Assembly (NCBI GenBank): GCA_033060915.1
Contig: CM065389.1
Coordinates: 17,010,001-17,074,000, forward strand
Reading direction: 5' to 3'
Length of the DNA: 64,000 bases
Source: Euryodendron excelsum
Taxonomy: Eukaryota > Streptophyta > Magnoliopsida > Ericales > Pentaphylacaceae
Part shown: one piece after another, positions 22,420-34,201 of the stretch
Layout of the letters: each line of letters opens with the position of its first letter
Numbering within the stretch: position 1 is the stretch's first letter
Translations under genes and position numbers: made by a program
Notes under the pieces: generated by a model
Databases searched by the model: none
Told to the model about the DNA's origin: nothing
Seen by the model: only the letters and a program-made list of their open reading frames with translations

Positions 22420-25400
22420 CTACTAGTCAATTTCTACCATCACAAAATAACATCTCAATGCTCTCAAAATAACAAAATCCTTCCCATCAACATGACCAAT
22501 ATGCTTTGGCATGCCCTTTGCTCCTTGTTGTAGTGTTGATAGGGTTACAAACACTTGCAATGTTTTGGTTTGTTGGCTTATTTCCTTTGTTGGGTTGAGT
22601 TGCAAAGTGATTGGGTGTCCTTGCAATGCTTTGTTGTGGTGTCTTTTTAGCTTTGCTGCTTTGAGCCACAGGGGGATTGGAAACACTTGGCCTTATCTTG
22701 GCTCGCATGGAAGGCTAACTTACAGAGGGATTGGGAACACTTGCCGAACACTTGCCCTTGTCCTGACTCCCATGAAAGGCTAACTTGCAGAGGGATTGGA
22801 AACACTTGCCCTTGTCTTCCTTCCCATAGGAACAATTGAACCATCAAGTGGAGTAGTATTGCTTAAGTCTTTGTCGATAGATGTAGCCGGTGATCTCCTA
22901 ACCTACAAATAAGGTTACAAATTGCAGTCAACATTGTCATACAATTTTGCTTAAGGCATGATTACTTAAAATAACTAAACACTCACTGGCAATTTTGTCC
23001 TAGGAATTGGCTCCTTGTAAGTCATAAGCTAGTCTTTGCAGCTTCTCCTGTTATGTCCAAGCTTTCCACAAGTGCTACATGTGGTTGTAGTATGCTTCCT
23101 CTTTAATTTGTATAGATTTTTATGTTCATATGCCTCTTTCCTTCTTACTTTCTTTAGCATACTAGATTGCCACTCAACATTTGGAAGTAACAATGGAGGC
23201 AAACCAGTCTTTGGCCACATTTGAGAGCCATTTACAGGGTACACAATTAGCTCATAACTAGCCAAATATGTCTCATTTATATACCAGTGGACAACATAGT
23301 CTTCAGGCTGCTCATGCTTCCCATAAATTGCAGAAATAGCATGAGGGCAAGATATACCTGTTAAGTCTCATTTCCTACATGAACAACTCTGATCTTGCAA
23401 GTCAACCACAAATTGTTGCCCATTAAAATAGTTTATTTGGTATTTGTGAGCCCTAACCATAGTGCAATGTTGTTGCTTGAGTCCTCCTTATTCTTCTCCA
23501 ACTTTTTTTGTATTTTAGGACAAATAGGACCTTAGTATGTCCTCATTACTTCTCTCCTTTGTTGCATCCCTTTCATTAGTATATTTCTAATGTCTTCAAG
23601 CATTAAGATGATTGTCTTTCCTCTTGCCTCAGCAATCAAACTATTGAAGCTCTAACACAAATTTTTCAACAAGATGTCACATTATGGAGTTGTATTGAAG
23701 TGAGATCTAGACCAAAACCTGGGTGGTTTCTCTGCTAGCCACTCAAATGCATATTCATCATCTTTCTCCAACTGTTGCATGTGAAAATCAAATTGTTGCA
23801 TAAATGATGTAGTGGCTGCATTCCATAGCAATTCCTTCATATGCAAACCTTTGAAAGTTTCTTTAAAATTGTTGTACAAGTGTCTCACACAATGCCTATG
23901 CTCAAATCTTGGCACCAGATCTTCAAGTGCTTACATCAATCCCTACAATAACATTGTTATTGTAAATGGATCAAAATAAATAAAAAAAATTGAAAGGAAG
24001 ACAATAAATAAGGCACCAAAAAATATACCTTTTGTTATCAGAAATGAAGGTGAATCCTTACTGATTAACTATTCACATGTCTTCATGTAATATTTCAATG
24101 AACCATTTCCAAGAACTTTTGTTTTCTTTCTCAACTATTGCAAAAGCCAGTGGAAACATATTGTCGTTTCCATCAATACCAATAGCTAATAGGAGTTGAC
24201 CTTTGTAAGGACCTTTCAAATGTCATCCATCCACTCCAATCACTGGCCTGCATCCTGCTCTGAATCCTTGCTTGCAAGCTCCATAATAAATATATATCCT
24301 CTCAAACCTAGATTGACACTTACTTCCTTCATCCTGAGACACTTTCATCAAAATTGTTGTACCTAGATTAGTTCTCCTAATTTCTTCACAGTAATCTCAA
24401 AGCTTTCCATATCACCAAAGATGGCTTCCTTCAATCATCTCTTAAGCCTTCTTCTTTGCCCTGTAACACTGAGTTCTAGACACCCCAACCTTATGGTCCT
24501 TCTGAACAATTTCCTTAAATGACTGTAAAGGCCAACTGGGGTTGGACTTTAATGTCTCTACATACTTCTTTGATAGCCAAGTTGAGTTCACATTTTTATT
24601 GTAAAATATTTTGCCACAGTTGTGTGTGGGCATATAAGTCTTTACTTGAAAAGTTGGCTTCTCTTGCATCTTGGATGCATAAATCATTCACTAACAAGGA
24701 AGTTGCAGGCAGCCCTGACCCTCCTGCAGTCATTTTTTACAAACTTTATACCCTTGTCAGTCTTTATGGCATGCTCTTTCACAGTAGCTTTAAAAACTTT
24801 ACTTGAGCTAAAAATCATCCCAACTTTAAACTGGGGATTACATATATTTGAGTGAAGGTTGAATTCAGGATACCTCTCTTTTACAGACCCACCCTCCTCA
24901 TCAGATGAACCATCAAGGCTAATAAGTTCCTCACTGTCTGTAGCATTATCTTCATCTCATATGTTGCATTGCCTTCCTTTATGCCTACTACCTATTCCTT
25001 CAGAACCTCCCTCAGTCCCCTTACCCTTATCCCTCCCTAATCCACCTCACTCAACATTTTTATCTATGTTTGCATCAAACAATATGTCATCTTCAGTGTC
25101 ATCAAAATCACTGTCATAGAACTCCTCAAGGTTAGTTGATTCACTATCTGTGTAATATTGATCCTCATCAGCATCTACAAAGTCATTATCCTTACTGTCT
25201 TCATCATTTACAAGGTCATTAATTTCTGTGCTATTATCATTCTCAATTTGGTCAAACTGGTCATCAAGATCTGGATTATACTCTAGATATATTTTAGCTA
25301 CTCTACTCACATTCACCCATCCTAGCATGTCCATCACATCCTTACCAGTAACCAGTTGCCTCAACCCATCATTTAAATCCTTATCAAGCCCTCTAAAATA

Positions 25401-25990
25401 TTAAGTTATAAAACCTGTGTAATTTAATCGGTTCACCATTTGTCTAATCTTCAACATATTCATGTAATTAATACCACAATTATCAAAATAATTCACTTTT
25501 CCACCCACATATGACTTATAAGTACTAATAACAAATTCCCCACCAATGATAACTTTTAATGTGAATAGATTACTATTTAGACCTGTAAACAAAGGGAAAA
25601 AAAACATGTACTATCGTTTAGCTGTATTCTAATAAATGCATACCTATGATGTTGACTCATGCTATGGGAGATAGGAAAATGTGATAAATGTGGACTAAAA
25701 AATAGCACAATATTTTGATAATGTCATACAAGACACTGCAACATAAAAGATTCAATTTTTGTTTATCTTTACACTCTGCAAACATTGCTTTTCCCCAATA
25801 ACATATATCGGTTCAAACAGGAACACCTATCCGAAACTAAAAAGCAAACAAACACACAAACACACCAAAAACATAACCAAACAATGAGCCAAGTTGAGTT
25901 CACACCATAAAAGAAACAAAAATACCAAAACAACTTTGATCTTCCAGTGGTTAACAATGGCTTACCATAATCAGGCGCCTCATTTCCTAC
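22420..25990 (-). pseudogene. MuDR-like MULE transposase, decayed
   Basis: Minus-strand pieces follow MuDR transposase order. First comes an acidic N-terminal part (25047-25364). Next is the N-terminal DNA-binding block with FKVGMIFSS and VKTYMPTHNCGKIF (about 24442-24800). The core with the first catalytic Asp (VIGVDG, then KGPYKGQLLLAIG and FPLAFAIVE) lies at about 24060-24240. A FISDNK second-Asp motif is near 24030. A segment with EHRHCVRHLYNNF lies at 23682-23915. A SWIM-like C-terminus ends in a zinc knuckle CSTCGKLGHNRRSC at 23029-23100. Many stops and frameshifts interrupt it, including a stop right after the first catalytic motif. A possible intron joins 24030 to about 23945. Downstream of the knuckle, 22420-22860 encodes a repetitive tail. 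Confidence 0.8.
22669..22825. repeat. Tandem repeats in the transposase 3' tail
   Basis: Three imperfect units share GGGGATTGGAAACACTTG or GAGGGATTGGGAACACTTG followed by CATGGAAGGCTAACTT-type sequence, with a spacing of about 55-70 bp. On the transposase strand they give repeated Phe-Pro-Ile-Pro-like segments. Confidence 0.6.
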
Positions 25991-28919
25991 CATAATCAGG
26001 CGCCTCATTTCCTACCATAGACAATGCCATTGTTTTCCTCCTCTTCTTGCCTCACGATGGTCATCGACACAGCCTGTGAGACCCTAATCTCATAATTTCA
26101 TAAGTAACTAATTACATTTATTGCATGATTAGTTGGTATGTAAAATTATATGGGTGCATGTGTGTGTGGCATATGGCAATTGGTGAATTAGATAATGAGT
26201 TGAGTGGTGAGTCATTAGTGAGCATGTGCATGGGCCATTTAAGGGTGTGAGACATACTCTTGTATCTATTTTGACTTACTAGTCACAAGAGAATTCAACA
26301 GAGAAGATAGGCTTTTGGTGGAGAGAAAGAGATAGAAGACAAGAGGGGGATAAGGCTAGTGGGGAGACAAAGAAAAAGAAAAAGAAAGGCTAGTGGAGTG
26401 TGAGTGGCCTATTATCATAAAAGAAAGAAAAAGAAAAAGAAGAGAGGAAGTCAAGAGATATTGGCTGCCATCATAGAGAGACACAGAGAGAGAGAGAGAG
26501 GGAGAGGAAATAAGAGAATTTGAAAGGAATCCAAGAGAAAAACTTGTGTCTAACTTGTATTCATCAATTGAGGTAATATTCATTATATTCTTGCTTGATC
26601 TTTCTCATTTTCATGGTTTAGTACATGCTAATATATTTGATGCCATGAGAAGAGGTCGAGGAAGATGATGGAAGAGAAGGGTGGTTGGGGGTTTCCATGG
26701 TGGAAGCCTAAAGGCTTCAAGTGTTGACAAATTGGTTTAGCTAAAAATATTATTTCTAAATGAATCTTTTAACACTTGAATTTAGAGTTATAATAGTAAT
26801 TTGAGCTTTGGTCTCACTAAAAAATATTGTATTTTTGAATTATGGTGAATTTTAAAAGTTGAACTATTATTGTTAAAATCTGTTACCCAGATCTGCGACC
26901 CCTACGTTAACATCAACATTTGACTAGGTTATAGTATTCAAAACGTTATGAAATTTTTATTGTATCTATTATAAATATCGATGAGAGTACATACCAAATT
27001 TTAGGTCATTTGGATGTGGTTTACCTATGTTAAGAACCTCTCAAAAGTACACTATCTGCAGTTGAATTTTTATTTCTATAGCACTTCCCTGGTTTATAAA
27101 ATACCAAATAAATACTTAGAATTCTTCAAAAAAAATATAAAATTTGGTCTAAATACTCTTTGAAATGTCTATTTTGTATTTCCCAAGGTTTGAAAGTTTT
27201 TGTTATAAGCTCATAAAGTTGTGTCCATGTTATAAGGCATGTGTTAGTGTTGGTAGATTATAGAACTTGGTGGATTTTGGTACTTTTAAGCTATTGCATT
27301 GCATTAGAAGATGAGTTAGACATATGGCATTGTGTTTTCATACCTCATTGATATTACTTATCTCATGTTAGAGCAGTGTGGATCATGATTGTGTATTGTT
27401 GAAAAATTGTGAATTATATTTCCCAATTTAACATGATTTGGGGTGTTAGGTGCTAAAGGAGGGCAAGTTCCTTCAACATCAACTAAGGAGTAACTTCATC
27501 GAGTTTGTATGCAGTGACAGGTGGAAATATAAGATAGTTTTATTCATATTGAATGGATTGTTTGTTTTCTATATATATATATATAGTAGTAGTGAATTCA
27601 TATGAGGTGTTAGTGGTGTTTATATATGAGGTGAAATTGGTGTTTATACATATGAAAAGTTATGTGAAAACATTGGTAATTATAGATATATAAGGTGGCA
27701 TTGCATACTATCCATATTGTATGCCTTTTATTGCACTGGAGGGAGTTAGCCATGGCGGGTTAACCAAAGGTTTAGCCACGGTGGACTAGCCCAGGGGTGT
27801 CATGGTGGGCATTCTTTGATAACGAGCCATTGATATATTAGGTCAATGCTATCGAAATCACACGTACATTCGGGTGTTTCATGCATTGCATCACAAGATA
27901 TATTGCATTTCTTGAAGCATATTATATTATTGGTGGTGATGAGAGGATGATTACATATCGTTGATATTGGTATTTTGTAGATGATTATATATCACTGATT
28001 GGTGAATTACCTATTGATAACTGATTCTGTGATTATGTATATTCCATTCGTTATAAGTTTGATTATTTATCGTGAGCATGTTAACAATTAGCTCACACCC
28101 ACATAGACTGTTTTGACAAGTAACGTGGAGATGATGGTTTGGTTCACTGTAGTCTTGGTCTTAGCCGCAGTGACATTCATGTCGGTGTCAAGATGTCTTT
28201 TCTCGAGGCTTGGGAAAGCACTTGTTGCTTTACTTTTAGTTTCTCATCATATTTGTATAAGATGTCGGGATTCAACTTATATTTGTATTTTGCCTCATGT
28301 TAGCTTGAGATATGAGAGTTTGTTATGTACATAGGTTTGTAATGGTGTAAGTGGTTTATGGTTTACTATTGATGTCCATTATGGTATATGAGGTTGTCGC
28401 GCCCAGATTTTTCACACTCGAGGAATACACACACAAGTGGAAAAAATAATGTACTCTCTCGTTAGAACTCACCTTCCTAGAAAAATGAATGCAACTAGGT
28501 TTGAATAAAAAATAGATTTGAATAAAGGGCTTCTGAAAAAGATTTGGAGTCGCCACCTAACTTGATTAAGGTGAGTTAGGTCACCTAAAAACCAAGCATA
28601 ATCTGAAAACTACACTTAGGGTTTTTGAAAAAAGGTTTTTGAGAATACCACCTCAAGAGAGGGTTTTTAAGAAAAATAGGTTGTTTGGCAACCTTTGAAA
28701 AACATTTAGCCCTTTTTTGAAAATAACTCCATTTTTGGTCTTTGAAATCAGTGATCTAGGTTCGGAGGTTGGTTACGTGTAGGGAAGACGCACTAAGCCA
28801 TCACCCTATCTCGCCCTTTCGGTATCTACATGTCAATCTACCCTAGATTCACCTATGATAGTCTTCAGCTAACTATTGTTCAATCCTATTCACTTTAGAA
28901 AATAATGTTTAGAAAAACA

Positions 28920-30860
28920 TGATGCAGGATATGCAAATGCAAGAAAAGAGATTTGGAAATAGATTTGAAAAGAGTTTGATTTGATTCGAGAAAAAAGAGA
29001 TAGAAGCTTGAACTTGAAGATTGAAATTGAAATTGAAGATTGAAAATATAAATAGATCATAGAATTGGAAACTTGAAGAAAATTGTAGGATTGGAGATTG
29101 GAAAGAAATTGTAGAAATAGAATTTTGATAAATGTTATGGAATTGGAAATTTGAAAAATGTGGAGACCGCACCTATGAGGGTTGCCTACGTATCCTTTTG
29201 GAAGAATCAGGTCAGTCGTAGTTCGAACAAGAGTCCGATTGAAAATAGAAGAGTTGATTTGGAAAAGAGATTGAATTGGAAATTTGATTGAAAGTTTAAG
29301 ATATTGAACTTTGATTGGAAAATTTGAAAAGACTTGACTTTGAAAAACTTGGTTTTAGAAAATCTAGACTTAGAAACTTAGAAAAGAGGGATTGGACTTG
29401 ACTTGGAAAGATTTTCGAAAAGAATTGACTCAAATGTTGGACTTGGAAGATTTGGAAAGATTGGATTTAGGAAATGTTCGAATTAGGAAAAGTTCAAATT
29501 AGGAAAGTGTCATTTTAGGAAAGTTTCGAATTAAAAAAGTTTAAACTTAGGAAAGTTTTGAATTAGGAATGTTTCAACTTAAGAAAATTTTGAATTAGGA
29601 AAGTTTCATTTTAAAAAAGGTTTTGAAAGAGGAAAGGTTTTGAAAATAAGAAAGTTTTGAATTTGGAAAGATTTGAAGTTTTAAGAAAGTTTAAAATTTA
29701 AAAAGTTTTAGATTTAGAAAGTCTTAACTTAAGAAAGTTTTGAACTTGGAAAGCTTTGGATTTTGGAAAGATTTGGGGTTTAGAAAGTTTAAGATTTAGA
29801 AAGTTTTAGAGTTTGAATTTTAAAAAATCTTGAGATTAGGAAAGGTTTGAGTTTAGGAAAAGTTTGAAAACTTAGATTGGGAAAATTAAGATTTGGAAAG
29901 GGATAGAGTTAGGAAATGGTTGAATTAAGAAAGATTTAGAAGCTTAATATTTAAGGAAAGATTTGAAAGTTTTAGGAAACTTATGGTTTAGAAAGGTAGG
30001 AAATTAGGAGAGATTTGAATTAGGAAAGATTTAGATTTTAAGTCTAAAAGGGAAAGTTTGGTTTTGTTTTCAAAAACGGAAGATTGGATCTGGTTTCCTA
30101 AACGGAAAAGTTGGATTTGGTTTACTAAAGGAAAAATGGGATTTGGTTTCTTAAAGGAAAGTTTGGAATTGACAATGATTTGGAAAGGGAGGTTTTAGAA
30201 ATTCTAGATTTGGAAGGCTATAGTTTCGACGTTGAAAATAGGTTTTTGGAAATGTGTATAGCTTTGATGTAGAAAACAAGAGGTGTTGGAAACCAAGGTT
30301 TTAAGGCAAGTTTGAAAACCATGTTTTTTGGAAGAAAATTAGGGTTTCCTAATTATGGGTTCTAAGGCTTGACTTGGACTCTAAGGAAAGCGTTTTTCGG
30401 AAAGTGTATTTTTTGGAAACAAGTTTTGGAAAGGAAATTCTAGAGAGGAGTTTCTAGAGGGCAGATTCTGAAAAGAGAGTTTTTTAGAAAGATTTTTAGA
30501 AGGAGAGAGTTTTTTAGAAAAGTGAATTTAGGGAGTGTTTTTAGAAAATGAATTTTGAGGAGAAAGAGTTTTTGGAAAAAGATCCTAGTGAGGAGTTTTT
30601 TTTTAGAAAGAGATTTTTAAGAAAGAGATTTAGGAAGAGGTTTTTCTAAGAAGGAAACCTAGGGAACATTTTTGAAAAGTGGAACTTGAAGAGAGCGTTT
30701 TGGAAATGAGTTTAAAAAGAGAAGTTTTGGAAAATAGATTTTTGGAGGGAGTTTTTGAAAATAATTTTGGAAAGGAGAGTTTTAGGAAAGTATGTTGAAA
30801 AAGAGATTTTTAGGAAGAGAGACGTTTGAAAAGAGAGTTTTTAGAAGGTGTAAAAATATC
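28920..30860 (+). repeat. 1.9-kb purine-biased degenerate array
   Basis: The plus strand is almost devoid of C and made of irregular units of the type TTAGGAAAGTTTGAA or TTTGGAAAG, with spacing of about 15-30 bp. It lies within the giant LTR, downstream of its minus-strand TATA boxes, so the transcript of that strand would be pyrimidine-rich (U/C). Confidence 0.7.
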
Positions 30861-32153
30861 TCACTTTCCTAAAGCAATTCTAACCATAAGAGGGGCTAGA
30901 ACCACTTTCGGAAAGCGGTTTTGAAAACGACAAGGGTTGAAAATATGTACCATGAAAGTCACCTTAAATGTAACAGTTTCCTAAAGTAATCCTAGCCATG
31001 GAAAGGCTAGAATCACCCTAGGATTGTGATTTTAAAAACATGTTTTGAAAAAGAGATTTTGATGCAATTTTGAAAACGAGTTTGAAAACAATTTTTGGAA
31101 GATGCAAGATCATGATATGCACAATGCAAATTTGGGGTCGTAAATATACAAGGTTAAGGCTTCACCACATAATCAAGGGGCCCGAACCCAGGTGGTCTGT
31201 GGTTAGCCTAAAGGAAAGCCCCCGACACGGTGACCCTCTGATAGTCTAATCATACACATGGACCGAGAGTCCCCTTATTTCAAGCATGCAAAGAAAGGGG
31301 GGGAAAGAGATGGGGGATTAAAATAGAGAAAACCCAAGTGGGTTAGGAGAGAGAAGAGAGAGGGGGGAGTGCAGAAATTTAAATAGAAAACCTACCTTGT
31401 ATCTTATTTATTTTGCGCGCCTTGCTTTCTTCGGTCTTCGCTTCACTTCAGTCTTGATCTTCGAGGGCTCGTCTTTAATCTTCAGGGCTTCGGTTTGCAG
31501 CTCTTCAAGTCTTCAAAGGAGGGTTGGAGGCTAGTGTATAAGTGTATAGGGAGGTGTATGAGTGTATATGAGGTTAGGGTTTGTGTATAGTGGCTAGGGT
31601 TTGGAAAACCTAAAGAAGCTAGGGTTTTGGGAGTGTACGAGCTCTTTATATCGAATATTAGTGTTTTTAGACTGAGTTTGCGAACCCCTTTCACGCTGAA
31701 AGAGGCTCTGTGTTTATAGAGAGAAGAATGCACTGGCGCCTGTTGCAGTGGCGCCAGGCCAAAAATTACACTAGCCCCACTACTAGTGGCGCTAGCCATT
31801 TAGGAAATGTTTAAGGTCGGCAAGCAACGTATCTTTGGCTAGATTTGGGCGCCTGTACTAGTGACTACCATGCAATTTTTAGCTTGACTTCACTAGGACT
31901 GACTCCGGAAAGTCCGGGGAGGAGTTTGCGAGACCGGGAATGACCCGGAGGTCAGAAAAGAGCAGGAACACTTAAAATAGTGTCCCGGAGGTATTTGACT
32001 TGGAAAATGAGGATAGGATATGTCGGAGGGGTTGACCGGGCCTTTAGGGGCAAAACGGTCAATCGGGCCGGAAAGCTACCGGGACAGACTCGAGCTGTCC
32101 CAGAAGAAGACTCGAGATTTGGAAACATTATTCAGAATGTTCTCAAAGGTTTT

Positions 32154-32530
32154 CGGTTTGATACCCAGAGCCGGTGTGGTCAGAAAAGACGACCGGCTCA
32201 CCAGGGGCAAAACGGTCATTTCGCATCGGGTTGACCGGAATTGACTCGGAATGATCCAGAAAGATAAAGGACGGTTACGAATACTATAAGAAGCAATATC
32301 AGGAAGTTACCGGTTTGATACCCAGAGCCGGTGTGGTCTGAAAAGGAGATCGGCCCACCAGGGGCAAAACGGTTATTTTGTACCGAGTTTGTCGGAATTG
32401 ACTCGGAATGATTCGGAAAAATAAAGGAAGGTCGGGAATACTATAAGAAGCATTCTCAGGAGGTTACCGGTTTGATACCCAGAGTCGGTGTGGTCCCTGG
32501 GGCATTCGGATGCCTAGGGACAAAACGGTC
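32154..32530. repeat. 157-bp tandem repeat, about 2.4 copies
   Basis: CGGTTTGATACCCAGAG recurs at 32154, 32311 and 32468, exactly 157 bp apart. Each is followed by GGGGCAAAACGGTCAT-type sequence in the first two copies. A more diverged relative (AGGGGCAAAACGGTCAA) precedes it near 32047. It lies in the presumptive U3 of the giant LTR, upstream of the TATA boxes on the minus strand. Confidence 0.8.
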
Positions 32531-32909
32531 ATTTAGCTTTAAGTGGGCCCTACGGGCCCGGGAAGCGACTGATGGATTAAATTCAAGTTAAAAAGGTGGG
32601 TTTAAAGTCTAAATATGCATGTGATGTGTGAAAGTGAGCTTGGTCAGCTCGGAGATTGCTAAGCGGGTAAAAATGGGGTGCTTACAGAGGTCAATTCTTG
32701 TTTATATATATATATATATTATTGGTGTATATTTTGTTGTGTTCTTTCTTGGATATGTGTTAAGGTATCGCACGCAGGTATGGTAACCTGTGCAATCATA
32801 CCTTACTTAATGTGACATTAATGATGTCTAATTGGAATGAGGGTGTGACACAGCCCTAATTTCTTCCTCGTGCTACGATTGGGGGTAGAGAGAAGGGCTT
32901 ACGGGAGAT

Positions 32910-33140
32910 GGGTTAGGGTAGACGCGAGGAAGGCTGGGCTGGTCTTTTACCATTTTGCCCTGATTAGATAGAACTCGAGGTGCACGTGACTTCATTCTGT
33001 CTCTTTTTGAGACGGGCATCCAAAATTAGACTAATTTTGCAATTTTTTGTAAATTAGGGGTCATATTTGTTGTAATTGAAACAATATGGACCAAATTAAG
33101 ATGAAGGTGAAACTACGGGGACCATTAGTATAATTTGCCC
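32910..33140 (-). repeat. MULE right terminal inverted repeat
   Basis: Inverted counterpart of the left repeat. In MuDR-type elements the terminal repeats contain the transposase-binding site and the promoter for the transposase; here it would drive the minus-strand transposase. Confidence 0.85.
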
Positions 33141-33300
33141 ATAAAAATAAGTAAATGATGAAGCAAGTTTTGTTGTAACAGTAAAATTGTTTCATTATAG
33201 TTTGAATGTCATTTTTAAATTCTACAACGTTCTCCTGCACTGAATTATTTCTTAAAAAAATTAAATGATAGGTGCAGTCCATAAAAGGTGTACTTGCACA

Positions 33301-34193
33301 TAGGGGCGAAGCTACATAAGGGTTGGGGGTGCTATGGCACCTCTCACATTTTTACAACTTTTTTATATGTAGTGCAAGTGTGTGAGGTTTTTGTAAAAGT
33401 TTATTCTACCGGCACCCTTACAATTTATAAATTAAATCTCTAATATAAGAAAATATGAAATTTTTGTATAGTGAACTATAGACTCTATCCATTTTTTTAT
33501 GTGCATCCTAACCCAATATTATGCGGGCTTCTAAATATGTGAGTTTTTAAAGTGCACCATTCAATAAGTCTCATCAAATACACACAAATATGCTATTTTA
33601 AAAAAATGGTGATTTCCACTTTAATAGATAATTTACGTACTAAGAAATAATTAATCTATATTTCATGTTATTAATTGGACAACTTGTATATGCTTGTACT
33701 TAAATAGACATTAAGTTTTAGAGTAATGCTATACACAATCCCATTTTGAATCATTTTTCTCACTCTTAGACACAAATGTATAAAAACCATAATAATAAAT
33801 TTGTATAAGACTCATTCACTTGTGTCTAGTAGGTAAGAAAAAGTATTACGTATAACACTTTCTTAGGTTTTGTAGGATTAAAATTTTTGTATAAGCTGCT
33901 TATATAGTACGTGACCCCTTTTTATGTGTTAATTTTTTTGCACAATTGGAGTATATATAAAAAAAAAGTTATATCTTTATTAATATTTTGCTGAAGCAGA
34001 ATGAAAGATTGATTTTTTGTGTTTATGTGAAAATCTAGTCTTGCAATCATATTACATACCTCATACTTTGAAGTAAAAATATATGCAAAAAAACTTAAAA
34101 TATATATAGTATCTGTATAACAATTGTATCAATACACGAAAATCTTAATTTAAAGTTGGCAGCCCCCAAAATAAAATTCTGGGTCCGCCCCTA
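33301..34193. mobile_element. 893-bp hAT-like non-autonomous element
   Basis: Starts TAGGGGCGAAGCTAC and ends GGGTCCGCCCCTA, giving a short inverted repeat TAGGGGCG. The flanking octamers are CTTGCACA (33293-33300) and CTTGCACG (34194-34201), 7 of 8 identical, the duplication size of hAT transposons. The interior has no open frame of note. Confidence 0.75.
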
Positions 34194-34201
34194 CTTGCAC
34201 G

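Larger units (their letters stand above)
28395..32686 (-). mobile_element. Giant 4.3-kb solo LTR, Tat/Ogre-like
   Basis: Bounded by TGTCGCGCCC at 28395 and GCTTACA at 32686, flanked by a perfect GAGGT duplication (28390-28394 and 32687-32691). On the minus strand it reads TGTAAGCACCCC at the 5' end and GGGCGCGACA at the 3' end. A TATAAACA box at 31711-31718 and TATAAAG at 31644-31650 suit a minus-strand promoter. About 160 bp from the 3' end is GGTGGCGACTCCAA, a motif I recall from plant Tat/Ogre-type LTRs. No coding domain is present. The single-LTR reading and the lineage are inferences. Confidence 0.65.
26075..32850. mobile_element. LTR-type insertion in the MULE, probable solo LTR
   Basis: Starts TGTGAGACCC and ends GGGTGTGACA, flanked by a perfect 5-bp duplication CAGCC (26070-26074 and 32851-32855). 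Excluding the nested 4.3-kb insertion and its duplicated GAGGT, it is about 2479 bp. No gag or pol frame and no second LTR are visible, so a solo LTR left by recombination is the simplest reading. The long LTR with TGTGA..ACCC-type ends recalls plant Tekay/Del chromoviruses (family guess). It includes GA-rich stretches at 26290-26530. Confidence 0.75.
21200..33140 (-). mobile_element. MuDR-type MULE with nested LTR insertions
   Basis: The ends are long inverted repeats: 21200 reads GGGCAAATTATACTAAC, and the reverse complement from 33140 reads GGGCAAATTATACTAATGG. Similarity continues for about 225 bp, through GAATGAAGTCACGTGCACCTCG. Inside are a minus-strand MuDR-like transposase relic and a plus-strand GRF zinc-finger relic. 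Removing the inserted 6.8 kb (26075-32850 plus one CAGCC copy) leaves about 5.2 kb, a normal size for an autonomous MULE. The expected 9-11-bp target duplication is not convincing (TTGAAAGTA against ATAAAAATA), which fits an old insertion or later end erosion. Confidence 0.85.

Noticed and set aside
28545..28560. GGTGGCGACTCCAA as the primer-binding site of an internal retroelement
   Set aside because: It lies about 160 bp inside the terminus fixed by the GAGGT duplication, so it is within the LTR and not directly after it.
31482..31799. 105-codon minus-strand frame just downstream of the LTR TATA boxes
   Set aside because: No recognisable domain; it lies in the non-coding giant LTR and its Ser/Leu-rich text is typical of chance frames.
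31980..32244. Two overlapping plus-strand frames of 74-84 codons
   Set aside because: They fall in GC-richer repeated LTR sequence including the 157-bp units; overlapping openness reflects low stop density.
21191..33149. Target-site duplication for the MULE
   Set aside because: TTGAAAGTA and ATAAAAATA agree at only 6 of 9 positions, too weak in AT-rich sequence.
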